From contig JADJOH010000008.1 of assembly GCA_016713925.1 (NCBI GenBank), positions 372,001-436,000 on the forward strand: a DNA stretch of 64,000 bases, given 5' to 3'. The position numbers and the translations under genes were made by a program. Source of the DNA: Bacteroidota bacterium. Its GTDB lineage: Bacteria > Bacteroidota > Bacteroidia > AKYH767-A > OLB10. The notes under the pieces were generated by a model. It was given only the letters and a program-made list of their open reading frames with translations. It ran no database searches and had not been told where the DNA came from. Position 1 is the first letter of the stretch, and every line of letters begins with the position of its first letter. Below are positions 32,932 through 42,102 of the stretch, one piece after another.

Positions 32932-33828
32932 TTATTTTTCCACTTCAGCTTTTCGCTGCATAAGTTTAAAATGACGGTATCCACCCCATAATGCTGCACC
33001 AATGGCTCCGGTATAAATGGCGTCAGGGTCGGTGACAATGATGAATTTTTTTCCTGTCTCCTCCAGTTGTTCACGAATAGCCTGCAGCATTCCGCTGTTT
33101 AGTGCCATACCTCCTGAAAGAAAGATAGGCGATTCCGCTTTTAATGAACTGAGCAGTTTAATGATTCTGTTTGCTATGGACAGATGAATGCCTTTTATTA
33201 TATCAGGTGTTTTAATTCCACGCGATACCATATTGATAACATCCGTTTCTGCAAGTACAGCACAGATGCCGGACGAAATTTCAGGAGCAGTAGCGGATAA
33301 AGACACCTCTCCAACTTCCTCAATGGATAAACCCAGATATCGGGATATGTTTTCAACAAACTGACCGGAACCCGATGCACATTGGCCTGTCATTTTATAG
33401 TCCTGTACTCGGGCATCTTCGGATATCTTTATTGCTCTTACATACAAGGCTCCCATGTCGACGACAGTTCTTGTTTCACGATGAAAATAGTTTGCTCCTT
33501 TCGCATGTGTCGTCATCCCGTAAAAGTGCCCCCTTTTTCTTTTAACAAGGTCTCCTTCACCGGTCGATGCTAAATAGGAAATATCTTCAAATTGAAGATG
33601 ATGTGTACGAAGCATGGCTTGAATCATTTCATCAGCAACCTGTGTAGGGTTTCTTTTTCTTATTTTCTCTGTTTGCTTGTCGAGAAGAATTGGAAACGCT
33701 CCATACTGCATTAAAACCAGTTTAATGAAATTACTTCCCACATCTATACCCATGGTCATGATGGGTTCATTCATGTGGGTAGTATCGGGTAATCCGTTTA
33801 TCGTACTTACTTCGTTGATCTTTTGCAT
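32932..33828 (-). CDS. bcrD: Benzoyl-CoA reductase subunit D (activase subunit)
   Basis: A 298-residue subunit matching BcrD/BadG along its length: ATP-binding GIDVGSNFIKLVL, STGEGDLVKRKRGHFYGMTT, the cluster cysteine in TGQCASGSGQFVENI (near 148) and the second in SGICAVLAETDVINMVSRGI (near 190). It ends with AIGAALWGG. With BcrA it forms the ATP-hydrolysing electron-activation module that bridges a [4Fe-4S] cluster and feeds electrons one at a time to BcrBC. The N-terminal 20 residues before GIDVG are longer than usual, so a start at the internal Met in NEPIMTMG is possible. It lies 10 nt after bcrA and 88 nt before the ligase gene. Confidence 0.92.
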   Translation of the reverse strand: MQKINEVSTINGLPDTTHMNEPIMTMGIDVGSNFIKLVLMQYGAFPILLDKQTEKIRKRNPTQVADEMIQAMLRTHHLQFEDISYLASTGEGDLVKRKRGHFYGMTTHAKGANYFHRETRTVVDMGALYVRAIKISEDARVQDYKMTGQCASGSGQFVENISRYLGLSIEEVGEVSLSATAPEISSGICAVLAETDVINMVSRGIKTPDIIKGIHLSIANRIIKLLSSLKAESPIFLSGGMALNSGMLQAIREQLEETGKKFIIVTDPDAIYTGAIGAALWGGYRHFKLMQRKAEVEK

Positions 33829-33838
33829 TTTTTACGGT

Positions 33839-35260
33839 TTAAGCATCTACTTCTTTTTTAGCTATTGGCTGCAAGTTAGTTGCTGCATTTCGTCTGGCAA
33901 ACATAGCCCCTCCAAGCGCTCCCATAAAAATGGAATCAGTATGGATATTTATTTTTATTTCACTTCCATAATTTTCTTTTACCAATTGTCCGAGGTATTT
34001 AATAACCGCAGGGTTTCTTGCTACACCACCAGTAAATGTAAATTCGTTGTATACGCCTCCCGATCTTGCGATCAGCGACATGGCTCTCATGATGATGGCC
34101 TTGTGTAGCCCTCCAAGTATGTCTTCACGCTTTTCTCCCAGGTTGGTAAGTTCACGCAATTCGGCACCGGCAAATACGGTACAGGTGGAACAAATAGTAA
34201 CTTCTTTTTCAGCTTTCATTGCCATAGGTCCAAGTTCATTCAATGAAATACTCATCTCGTCAGCGATATAACCGAGATAACGTCCACAGCCAGCAGCACA
34301 GCGGTCATTCATTTGAAAACTGGTTACAAGTCCATATTGATCGACCTGAATCGCTTTGGTGTCCTGACCACCGATATCAAGCACTGTACGTGTATCCGGG
34401 AAGACTGCATGTGCACCAAAAGCATGACATAAGATTTCTGATCGGATACAATCCTCAGGAAATGGAAGCAGAGCCCTGCCATAGCCTGTACCGGTCATAT
34501 TTGAAATATGAAAATCCAATTGTGCTATTTCATCGATATGTGATCGCAAACTTTCAGAAACATGATCGAAGTTCCCTTTAAGTAAATTGATTTCTGCGTC
34601 AAAATTTACACTCTCGTTTTCATTTAGTGCATCAGGCAGGTTTTTGTATTTGTTGCGAAGCTCCTCCATTGCCTGATGAATCAGTTCCTTGAAATCGAAC
34701 TGTACTCTGACGTTTTCCGCGGGACTTATACTTTTATCCCAAACAGTCATCAGAGGTTCGAACAGTGACATGTCCAATTTGTTGACTTCTTCATTGTATT
34801 TCTCAGAGACAATGTCACGGAAAAACTGATTTTTTGATCCGAGATTGTTAAAGAGATAATCATGTTTAATGGTTGGCTTAAAAGCTTTGCGGATGTTTCG
34901 GAGGTGGTTTAAAATTTCTGTTTGCTTGGTTTCATCTTTGAAAAAGGTTTGGCAAGTTTTCAGTAACTCTTCCCCCAACCGATCTAAACGCACTTTAAAT
35001 TGCTCATATTGAAAAACGCTTTCCAGGTCATCGATGTATTTCCGGTATTCCGGATTTACCATTTGTTCCTCCTCCAATTTTTTCTTTAATACCGAAAAGC
35101 GTGCATTGTAAACTGCTTCGTCACGTGCAATGTCAGCTGCCACTGAATAGTTGGAGCGTGTATTGGTAATACCGCGACCGATGATTTCATCATTTTCATT
35201 AATGATGACTGCTTTTGAAGTTGTGGAGCCAAGGTCCACACCGAGATAATATTTATTCAT
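33839..35260 (-). CDS. bcrA: Benzoyl-CoA reductase subunit A (activase subunit)
   Basis: A 473-residue ATPase subunit. ATP-binding loop LGVDLGSTTSKAV at residues 6-18, then the long helical insert (about 70-250) that distinguishes BcrA/BadF from BcrD, then MTGTGYGRALLPF, VLDIGGQDTKAIQ, and the cluster cysteines NDRCAAGCGRYLG (near 319) and CSTCTVFAGAEL (near 357). The Thauera/Rhodopseudomonas homologues are about 437 residues, so the insert here is somewhat longer. It pairs with BcrD to hydrolyse ATP and drive dearomatisation. It lies 11 nt after bcrB and 10 nt before bcrD, in the order C-B-A-D known from Thauera. Confidence 0.93.
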   Translation of the reverse strand: MNKYYLGVDLGSTTSKAVIINENDEIIGRGITNTRSNYSVAADIARDEAVYNARFSVLKKKLEEEQMVNPEYRKYIDDLESVFQYEQFKVRLDRLGEELLKTCQTFFKDETKQTEILNHLRNIRKAFKPTIKHDYLFNNLGSKNQFFRDIVSEKYNEEVNKLDMSLFEPLMTVWDKSISPAENVRVQFDFKELIHQAMEELRNKYKNLPDALNENESVNFDAEINLLKGNFDHVSESLRSHIDEIAQLDFHISNMTGTGYGRALLPFPEDCIRSEILCHAFGAHAVFPDTRTVLDIGGQDTKAIQVDQYGLVTSFQMNDRCAAGCGRYLGYIADEMSISLNELGPMAMKAEKEVTICSTCTVFAGAELRELTNLGEKREDILGGLHKAIIMRAMSLIARSGGVYNEFTFTGGVARNPAVIKYLGQLVKENYGSEIKINIHTDSIFMGALGGAMFARRNAATNLQPIAKKEVDA

Positions 35261-35271
35261 TGTTGTGCATT

Positions 35272-36573
35272 TTAAGCGATCACACCTTCCTGTTTTAAAA
35301 TAATTTTACGCTGGTCAAGCATTTGGAAATAGGACTCAAGTCGGTTCTTGATATTGGCGTAAGAGAAATATCTTGGATCAACCAAATCGCTTTCTATAAA
35401 TCCTACGGGTACACCGGTGCGTTGTTCAATTTCACGCATGATCATCAGTTGACCGGCGGAGAAGGAGTTACAGGATTTAATCGAGTTGATAAGAAATCCA
35501 TCCGCTTTGTATTCTTTCACATAATTTTCGAGCATACCAACACGTTGAGGTAGATTTAAATTGGTATAACATCCCATACAGTATCGTGATAAAGACTCCA
35601 GAGGTTCATTGGGGTCATGACGAAAGCCCATGTCATACACGCCACCTACTTTTGTATAACTGGAGGCAACAATCACCGCGCCCATATCATAAAATATTTT
35701 CCAGAATTCACGGAAGTTGGTCCAGTTCGGCGGCCCCTCTACTACGAGACGAAATTTCTGTTCTTTTATTTCTCCTTCCGGTGTAACGGGACCAAGCCCA
35801 AGTCGTATTCGTTCCTGTACTTCATCCCAAAGTTCCTTATAGTAATCAACCGCTTCAGTAGTGCCACGAAATGCTGTAAAAATGGGACCGATATAATAAA
35901 CTCCGGCAAAATAGGCATCTATAGGTGTGGGAACTGTCTTTGCGCTTTCCAGAATTTTTACAAGTAAATCTTCAGCTTTTGCGGAGTTTATCATCATGGC
36001 AGATAATTTCTCCTGATCATATTTTTTCCCTGATACTTTTTCCATCTTAGGAATAACATCATCTTTCAACTGCTTTACCATGTATTCAATTTGATCGGTA
36101 GTTATTTTTCCGTCTTCTTGATATGGAGTATGAAGCATCGCTACCGGAACACCGGGATAGAGCCTCTCCAGGTTTTCAAACCATTTTAAAAAGGTAAAAC
36201 AGCCGGTATAACTTAAAAGTAATAAATCAGGTGATGGTAGTTTTTCACCGGTGGGGCCGATATTCCCATTTAGCATCATTCCAATGTCACATTTTACATA
36301 AGTGCACACATCTTCCGAAAAACCCATCTTTTCGGCATCTTTAATGTAAGATGCCGACTTCTTCCTCATACCACTTTGAAGGGCATTTATTTCCGGATAA
36401 ACCGGAAGCATATCAAAGGATAGAATAAGCTCGGTGAGATTTCCGGGAACAAAAGTGTATACTACCTTTTTGCCGGTTTCATTTGCAGTAGAGAGTTCAC
36501 GAAATTGTTTTGCAAGCATGTCTTTTTGAAGATTCATGCTTTTCTCTTTTATTACTTCTTTGATTTCTGTCAT
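35272..36573 (-). CDS. bcrB: Benzoyl-CoA reductase subunit B (substrate-binding module)
   Basis: A 433-residue subunit of the BcrB/BadE type. Likely cluster ligands are Cys90/Cys95 (VCTYVKCDIG), Cys125 (SYTGCFTFLKWFE) and a cysteine near 369 (SIKSCNSFSAGQL). Other family segments are PTPIDAYFAGVYYIGP and the ending FIESDLVDPRYFS. With BcrC it holds the low-potential iron-sulfur clusters and benzoyl-CoA site where the ring is reduced to cyclohexa-1,5-diene-1-carbonyl-CoA. The length is the family norm. The start at residue 1 is kept, although a second Met at residue 13 (MNLQKDML) is also plausible. It lies 22 nt after bcrC. Confidence 0.93.
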   Translation of the reverse strand: MTEIKEVIKEKSMNLQKDMLAKQFRELSTANETGKKVVYTFVPGNLTELILSFDMLPVYPEINALQSGMRKKSASYIKDAEKMGFSEDVCTYVKCDIGMMLNGNIGPTGEKLPSPDLLLLSYTGCFTFLKWFENLERLYPGVPVAMLHTPYQEDGKITTDQIEYMVKQLKDDVIPKMEKVSGKKYDQEKLSAMMINSAKAEDLLVKILESAKTVPTPIDAYFAGVYYIGPIFTAFRGTTEAVDYYKELWDEVQERIRLGLGPVTPEGEIKEQKFRLVVEGPPNWTNFREFWKIFYDMGAVIVASSYTKVGGVYDMGFRHDPNEPLESLSRYCMGCYTNLNLPQRVGMLENYVKEYKADGFLINSIKSCNSFSAGQLMIMREIEQRTGVPVGFIESDLVDPRYFSYANIKNRLESYFQMLDQRKIILKQEGVIA

Positions 36574-36595
36574 CGCCTGATAAGTTTATTTGTTC

Positions 36596-37759
36596 CTATG
36601 CCCAAAGTTTTATTGAATCTGAGAAAGTGCCGGCCTGTTCCTTAATGACTTTAAATTGGCCTGTATTTTCATGGTATTGGAAATTTATATGAGGGATGCC
36701 GGCTTCATCACAGTCTTTTTGCATAAGCGGACGGTCAAGTAAGGCCGGATCACAAAAACTAGCCGCAGAGAAAATAACACCATCAGCATTACGGCTTTTA
36801 ACAAGTTTTACAAGACGTAGCCCTTTTGGGTTTCCTACATCATAATAGGCAGATGAAAAAGTGCTTTGATGAATATAAGCATTCATTAATTCTTGTAGTG
36901 GATCATCAGAATCATCGCGAATATCTCCTTGTATCCAGCGTGACCCTAGCATGAAGTCATCATCTACAATATAGCATCCTGCCATTTCAATGGATTTAAT
37001 CAGCCCGATAGGAGGTTGTTCACAAAAGGAGCCCGTAATAACAACACGTATATTATCCATTGGCTCGCCTCTTTCTTCACGAATACATGCTACTACCTGT
37101 TCCAGCATTTCATTGTGTTCGGTCACTGGTATTGTAAGACCGGCCCGTAACAAATAATAGGTTTCTGTTGCGGACAAACGCCATGGAAATTCCTGCCGAA
37201 TATTGTAGATTTCTTCAATCAACCTTCTGTTTATATTGTATAGGGTGATGGCAGCGTTTAATTTTTCATTTGTAACTGCAACTCCATTAATTAAATACAT
37301 GTCCTGTATCACTTTCTCCATCTCTTGTTGATAAAAACTTCCTCCTATACCGGGCTCGAAATTCTGCGGATAGTCAAAATAACGTTGAAATTGCCCTTTT
37401 TTAGAAAGTTTGAACATCCCTGAAAGATTTCGGACGCAATCACAAATAGCCGGAAAGAGAAACCCGTCAAATTCGTTGAGGTTGGTGTCTAATGCCATTT
37501 CAATAATCCCTCGTGGCAAATGACAAATGTAGGATTGATAATAAGCATCTCCTTTGATGATTTGTTTACGATCACCGGCCCCCATAATTCCTACGGGTAA
37601 TCCATTAGCGGCATGAATTATTTCCCTTGGTATGTATATTGGAAGATAACCTACCAGTATCCTTCCTTTTTCTGCACTTTTCCAGTTTTTCGCTGCTGCA
37701 AATTGCAAATCAAAGGATAATGTTTCTGCCGTTGTTAGAATAGTATCGATAACTTCCAT
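36596..37759 (-). CDS. bcrC: Benzoyl-CoA reductase subunit C (substrate-binding module)
   Basis: A 387-residue BcrC/BadD-type subunit and the first gene of the operon. Signature segments: RILVGYLPIYIPREIIHAAN, GDAYYQSYICHLPRGI with Cys79, FPAICDCVRNLSGMF with Cys106/108, and IFSAASFCDPALLDRP near 345. These cysteines correspond to the positions that hold iron-sulfur clusters in the family. It forms the reductase core with BcrB. All four subunits appear complete and uninterrupted, so a class I (ATP-dependent) enzyme is predicted. A promoter and a palindrome resembling an FNR-type site lie 65-110 nt upstream. Confidence 0.93.
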   Translation of the reverse strand: MEVIDTILTTAETLSFDLQFAAAKNWKSAEKGRILVGYLPIYIPREIIHAANGLPVGIMGAGDRKQIIKGDAYYQSYICHLPRGIIEMALDTNLNEFDGFLFPAICDCVRNLSGMFKLSKKGQFQRYFDYPQNFEPGIGGSFYQQEMEKVIQDMYLINGVAVTNEKLNAAITLYNINRRLIEEIYNIRQEFPWRLSATETYYLLRAGLTIPVTEHNEMLEQVVACIREERGEPMDNIRVVITGSFCEQPPIGLIKSIEMAGCYIVDDDFMLGSRWIQGDIRDDSDDPLQELMNAYIHQSTFSSAYYDVGNPKGLRLVKLVKSRNADGVIFSAASFCDPALLDRPLMQKDCDEAGIPHINFQYHENTGQFKVIKEQAGTFSDSIKLWA

Positions 37760-37825
37760 GTTAGCTGCAATTTATGACACCATTTAAATCACCTGTTGTT
37801 TTCAAAGATGAAATATTGGTATATT

Positions 37826-37869
37826 CAAAAGTAAAAGGATGATTTCATGCAAACTATGACCACGGTCAA
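37826..37869 (-). promoter_or_regulatory. Candidate promoter with CRP/FNR-like operator upstream of bcrC
   Basis: On the minus strand, a perfect -7 box TACTTTTG (37826-37833, consensus TAnnTTTG) is preceded 16 nt upstream by TTTG (37850-37853). Immediately upstream is TTGACCGTGGTCAT (37856-37869), matching the TTGAC-N4-GTCAA pattern of CRP/FNR-superfamily sites at 9 of 10 positions; its core TGACC-N2-GGTCA is a perfect inverted repeat. With transcription starting near 37820, the site is centred about 42 nt upstream, the usual class II activator position. It is consistent with anaerobic activation of the bcr operon. Spacing of 16 is slightly short. No regulator gene is in the window. Confidence 0.45.
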
Positions 37870-38684
37870 CTTTTTCATGTAAAAAATTAACGAATCATGC
37901 AAGAATAAACCCTTTATTGATTTATTACAGAGCATAAATTGATTTTTAATTTTTTCCAATTAAAATTTATGATTGAAGTCAGTTCAGGTAAAATATTAAT
38001 AAATTAACTCGCAAAATCGGTAATAGGTGTTCCTTATATTTTCTATGAATTTAATCAAAAGTGAAAGTGCTCAACGATAAATTGAATAATAAGTATATGT
38101 TTATGAATAGAAATTTATTGATGAAATAGACTTACAGGGTTGCACCCGAAGACGCAGAGTTAAAAGAGAGAGTAATCGAACGGGCAGTAGAACCCGGGAA
38201 AAGTTAATAGGACGTAGTAATAATTTGGCTCTTAGTAAAACCAAACTGCATCCCCCCCCCTTCGGCGTCTACGCAATTCCTTCAAACTTATAAACTTTAG
38301 CGAAGTAGTCTGTGCAACACCTTTAAAATTAGATTTAGAATAGGGTTAATATCTTGTAAATGTACTTACGTAATTAGATTGTAACATCGCCTCTTCGTCT
38401 TAGAATAGTATTTATTGCAATTAATTCTGGCTGACATGGGATCATTAATTTATTATCTTATTTGAATCATTGAGCAGTTTGCAATAAAATAGGAAAGAGA
38501 AAAATTCTGTTATCTCGTATACTGAAATGAGTTAGTCTTACGGGTTTTGGATGAAAAAAAGCAATTGAATTATTTTGATAATTTGAATACCTAAAATGTC
38601 AAGACTATTTTAGTTATTTATGAATAATTTTTGAAGCAAACCTTAGTGTGAAAAAAGCTTTAAAAAATAAAGCTATTCTTTTTT

Positions 38685-38834
38685 TCATTTTCCCGGATCA
38701 ATTCGTGGAGGACGCCCCCCTTTCTGTATTCCGCCAGAAGGAGCCTTCTTATGCGGCTTCCTGCTCTTCACCGCTGCACTCACATCAGGAGAAACACCGA
38801 TGTTTTCAGGTACTACTGTCACTTCCAGCTTATG
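38685..38834 (-). pseudogene. Relic of the 3' end of a DEAD-box RNA helicase gene
   Basis: On the minus strand the segment reads HKLEVTVVPENIGVSPDVSA then AVKSRKPHKKAPSGG, to a stop at 38685. It closely matches the C-terminus of the intact helicase at 44075-45304 (HKLEVTAVPENIGVSADVSA then PVKSRRPQRK). Homology ends abruptly above 38834, where the helicase core should continue. Only about 50 codons survive, so this is a truncated duplicate. Confidence 0.75.
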
Positions 38835-39316
38835 CCTGTGCAAACACCATAGTGGGGATGAAATGGCTTGTCATCCTTGTGGATAGCGCTTTTTAAAACG
38901 CAATTTCACTGCAGCTGAGGTAAGTTGAGTTGTGCCTTTACACCCTTGATAAGTGTATTTTTTAAATGCAATGGGTAAAAGGGTGCCTGCGATGATGCTT
39001 ATGAATTTCCCTTGTTTCTGATAATGGGAATTACCGGGGTCGATGCAATTACGATTTCATACTTAAAGCCATTTATCCTGCTCTCAGATCCTTGTTTCTG
39101 GCTTTTTCTAAAGTCTAGCCACGCAAATTAGCATGAGTGTTTGATAGTAAGCACCTTAAGTACTATATAATGTAAATATTGCTTGCAACCTTATAAGAGG
39201 TAGATTCGTCTTACCTGTAGAGAGAACAAGAGGATTATTTACGTTTCCCGGACTTCTTTAGTAATTATTAATTAGTTCAAAGATTCTTGAATTACACGAG
39301 TTAAACTTGGAATTGT

Positions 39317-42100
39317 ATGCAACAAAAATTTAATTGTAACTGTTTTCGAATCTTTAGATCATTAAAAGGTAAATTAAAACTTATACTGTTCATTGCTATT
39401 TTATATTTCAATGCATCTTCTAATCTTTTGATGGCTTCCGATTATTATTGGGTAAATGGAACAGGTAAATGGAGCGAATTTACTTTGCATTGGGCCACAT
39501 CATCGGGCGGTTCTGTTTTTCATACGCAACTGCCCGACACAAATGACAATGTTTTTTTTGATGCAAATTCCTTTGTTGCACTTTCAGATACATTGGACAT
39601 TGATCTTGATAGTGTTTTTTGCAATGATATGAATTGGTCCGCTGTAACAAATAATCCGGTGATATCCTATAGTAATACTTATTTTGCTTCGTATCCATTT
39701 ATTACGATAAAGGGCTCTTTATTTTTGAGTCCTCTTATTCAGTGGAATTTATTCGCCGTTTTTGATTTTAATTCAAATCAGTTGGGAAATTCGATAAATC
39801 TAGCTGGTCTCGATTTATTGAACGGCAATACTGTCGCAGGATTTCAATTTAAGGGAGCGGGCTCATGGCAACTATTGGAAGATTTAATCGTTTATAATAT
39901 TTCTTTTTATAGTGGGACGTTTATTTCTAATGGGAAGTCGATTAATTCCAGCATCTATTCCCCACAAACCCAATTTGGTGATACTACTTTTTTGTATTTA
40001 GGAAATTCAAGAATATATGGCGACATTAGAAGTCAAAACCCCAATTTATTTTTTGACGCCGATAGCGCATTGTTTAACGTAAGAAGTTTTATTATCAATT
40101 CTCCCGCTTCCTTCGATACCGTTATATGCCAAGAGGTTTTTGATTGTAAGGGTACTATTATTAATACGTTGATTTGCCATCAAATGGCAGGGGATAGTAA
40201 TTTGATACATAAAGCTGAATTTCTCACTGATACATTTTGTATATCTTATCCTAGCTATTGTAATTATATATATGGTAATGGAAATTTCTTTGATAAAGTA
40301 ATTATTCACTCTAAAGATTTCGATATTAGTGGTAATAATTCATTCGACACACTTATATTTACTAGTATAGGTCAAGAGCTTATTTTGCATGGAGATACGA
40401 TTATTATTTTTGATGAATTAATTTTAAATAATTCGTGTGGATATATCACAAGTATTATATCAAAAGAGGATACATCAATGATATCGTTCCCAAATTCTTT
40501 TTCAGCATTGAATAATTATTATTTTCAAAATGTAAAGAATGGAGCTGGAACAACTATTACACTTAGCAATAGTATTGATGCCGGCGGAAATTACGGTTGG
40601 AACTTTAATCCGCCAACAGCTAAAACTTTATTTTGGGTAGGAGGTTCAGGAAATTGGTCCGACCCTAATCATTGGGCAACTACCAGTGGTGGCGTAGGTG
40701 GCAACTGTGTCCCTACTAAGTTGGATAGTTTATTTTTTGATGTGAATTCCTTTTTGGTTCAGGGAGACACTGTTGTTTTTGATTTGTCCAATGCATATTG
40801 TCGATATTTTAATGCACTGGCTACAGTAAACTACCCAACATTTTTCGAAAAGACAAATATTGCTAAATTGAATGTGGATGGGTCCTTTTTATTGAGTTCA
40901 AACGTAAACTGGGACGAAGGGCCAGATGTAAATTTGTATTCTCAATCGATTGGAAACATCATTCAAACTTCTGGTGTTTTAATAGGGTCTCAATTGGCAT
41001 TATATGGATCAGGAGCATGGGAAATTCAATCAGATTTTAAAGTTAGAAGTTTATTACTATTCGGTGGCATTATAAATACAAATGATTTTTCAATCACAGG
41101 AGATATCTCTACAAATCATACTGCGAATGGTGTGACAATTAATTTTGGGACTTCTTCGGTTGTGGGCAATTTCTATTATTTAAATCAAGGAAGTAATGTA
41201 GTTGTCGATGCGGATAGTGCCGAATTCAATTTTAATGAGAATTTATTTTCATCAAAAGGCGTAAATTATTTGAGTGTAGTTGCAAGGGTAGTTTATGTTG
41301 ACTCATGTACTTTTAAAAAAGTAACTTGCAATGTATTTTCCGGATTAAATAGCTTTGTGGATGAAATGGATTCTGTCACTTATATTGGAGGCACAAATTC
41401 TACCTGTAAGCGAGTGAAAGTCTCCACGAAAAGTTTAAATGTAGATGGGGTAAGTCTCATCATCGACTCGTTGATATTTACACAGCCTGGAACCGATATT
41501 TTTATTAGTGCGAATTCATTTTTAAACGTTACAGAATATACTAACTTGAACGGAACCTGTGGTGACTTTGCAGCTTTAATATGTAATTCAGGAAATGCTA
41601 TTTTTAATTATTCGGGTGGTTCTATTGTATTAGATTATGTTAAATTAAAAAATATTCAGGCTTTAGGATCAAGTACTTTTACTGCGAATAATTGTCTTGA
41701 TTTAGGTTCAAATACTAATTGGATAATAAACACAATTTCACCCCGCTCTTTGTATTGGGTAGGTGGAAGTGGAAGTTGGATGGACCTCAATCATTGGTCT
41801 TTCTCGAGCGGAGGGCCGGGTGGAGCTTGCGTCCCCAATTACATGGATGATTTGTTTTTTGATGCAAATTCATTTTCATCCATAGGAGATACGGTATTTT
41901 CCGGAAGCGAGGAAGTTCAATTTCATACATTGGATGCTCGAGGAGTCTTAAATTTTCCTTCACTATTTATAGAAAGCAATTTTGTTAGAGTTTTTGGTTC
42001 TTTCTTTTTAGGAACCAATATGAATTTTAATTTGGGTGGTTCTCTTGTTTTTGTTTCCAATAGTATGGGGAACATTATCCAAACGAATGGTACACCCTGA
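39317..42100 (+). CDS. Giant secreted repeat protein, N-terminal part (frameshifted at 42.09 kb)
   Basis: 927 residues with an N-terminal hydrophobic export signal (residues about 20-40). Three large repeats each begin with a signature like YWVGGSGNWSDPNHW, then SGG and LFFDVNSF; starts are near residues 43, 440 and 815. These resemble beta-rich units of Bacteroidota adhesins. The frame ends at 42100 with NIIQTNGTP, in the middle of a unit that in the previous repeat continues GNIIQTSGVLIGSQLALYGS. The matching continuation lies in another frame from about 42094, so a one-base deletion split the gene. The complete product would have been about 1517 residues. Probably a surface adhesin; ligand unknown. 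Confidence 0.75.
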   Translation: MQQKFNCNCFRIFRSLKGKLKLILFIAILYFNASSNLLMASDYYWVNGTGKWSEFTLHWATSSGGSVFHTQLPDTNDNVFFDANSFVALSDTLDIDLDSVFCNDMNWSAVTNNPVISYSNTYFASYPFITIKGSLFLSPLIQWNLFAVFDFNSNQLGNSINLAGLDLLNGNTVAGFQFKGAGSWQLLEDLIVYNISFYSGTFISNGKSINSSIYSPQTQFGDTTFLYLGNSRIYGDIRSQNPNLFFDADSALFNVRSFIINSPASFDTVICQEVFDCKGTIINTLICHQMAGDSNLIHKAEFLTDTFCISYPSYCNYIYGNGNFFDKVIIHSKDFDISGNNSFDTLIFTSIGQELILHGDTIIIFDELILNNSCGYITSIISKEDTSMISFPNSFSALNNYYFQNVKNGAGTTITLSNSIDAGGNYGWNFNPPTAKTLFWVGGSGNWSDPNHWATTSGGVGGNCVPTKLDSLFFDVNSFLVQGDTVVFDLSNAYCRYFNALATVNYPTFFEKTNIAKLNVDGSFLLSSNVNWDEGPDVNLYSQSIGNIIQTSGVLIGSQLALYGSGAWEIQSDFKVRSLLLFGGIINTNDFSITGDISTNHTANGVTINFGTSSVVGNFYYLNQGSNVVVDADSAEFNFNENLFSSKGVNYLSVVARVVYVDSCTFKKVTCNVFSGLNSFVDEMDSVTYIGGTNSTCKRVKVSTKSLNVDGVSLIIDSLIFTQPGTDIFISANSFLNVTEYTNLNGTCGDFAALICNSGNAIFNYSGGSIVLDYVKLKNIQALGSSTFTANNCLDLGSNTNWIINTISPRSLYWVGGSGSWMDLNHWSFSSGGPGGACVPNYMDDLFFDANSFSSIGDTVFSGSEEVQFHTLDARGVLNFPSLFIESNFVRVFGSFFLGTNMNFNLGGSLVFVSNSMGNIIQTNGTP

Positions 42101-42102
42101 CC

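Larger units (their letters stand above)
37760..39316. other. Long intergenic region between the bcr operon and a divergent T9SS gene
   Basis: About 1.56 kb. The left part holds the bcr promoter/operator, and a C9 run occurs at 38252-38260. A helicase-gene relic lies at 38685-38834 (minus strand). Around 38.9-39.1 kb a minus-strand frame of about 40 residues looks weakly protein-like but has stops on both sides. Otherwise I see only AT-rich sequence with no intact gene, suggesting accumulated remnants. Confidence 0.6.

Noticed and set aside
32932..35260. Azoarcus-type (Bzd) benzoyl-CoA reductase
   Set aside because: The long insert in the A subunit and the C-B-A-D gene order fit the Thauera/Rhodopseudomonas type better.
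38252..38260. C9 tract as a phase-variation switch
   Set aside because: It is not inside a gene or a recognisable promoter; it may also be a sequencing artefact.
38648..38896. Plus-strand ORF of 82 residues in the long spacer
   Set aside because: It lies antisense to the helicase relic, which explains the open frame.
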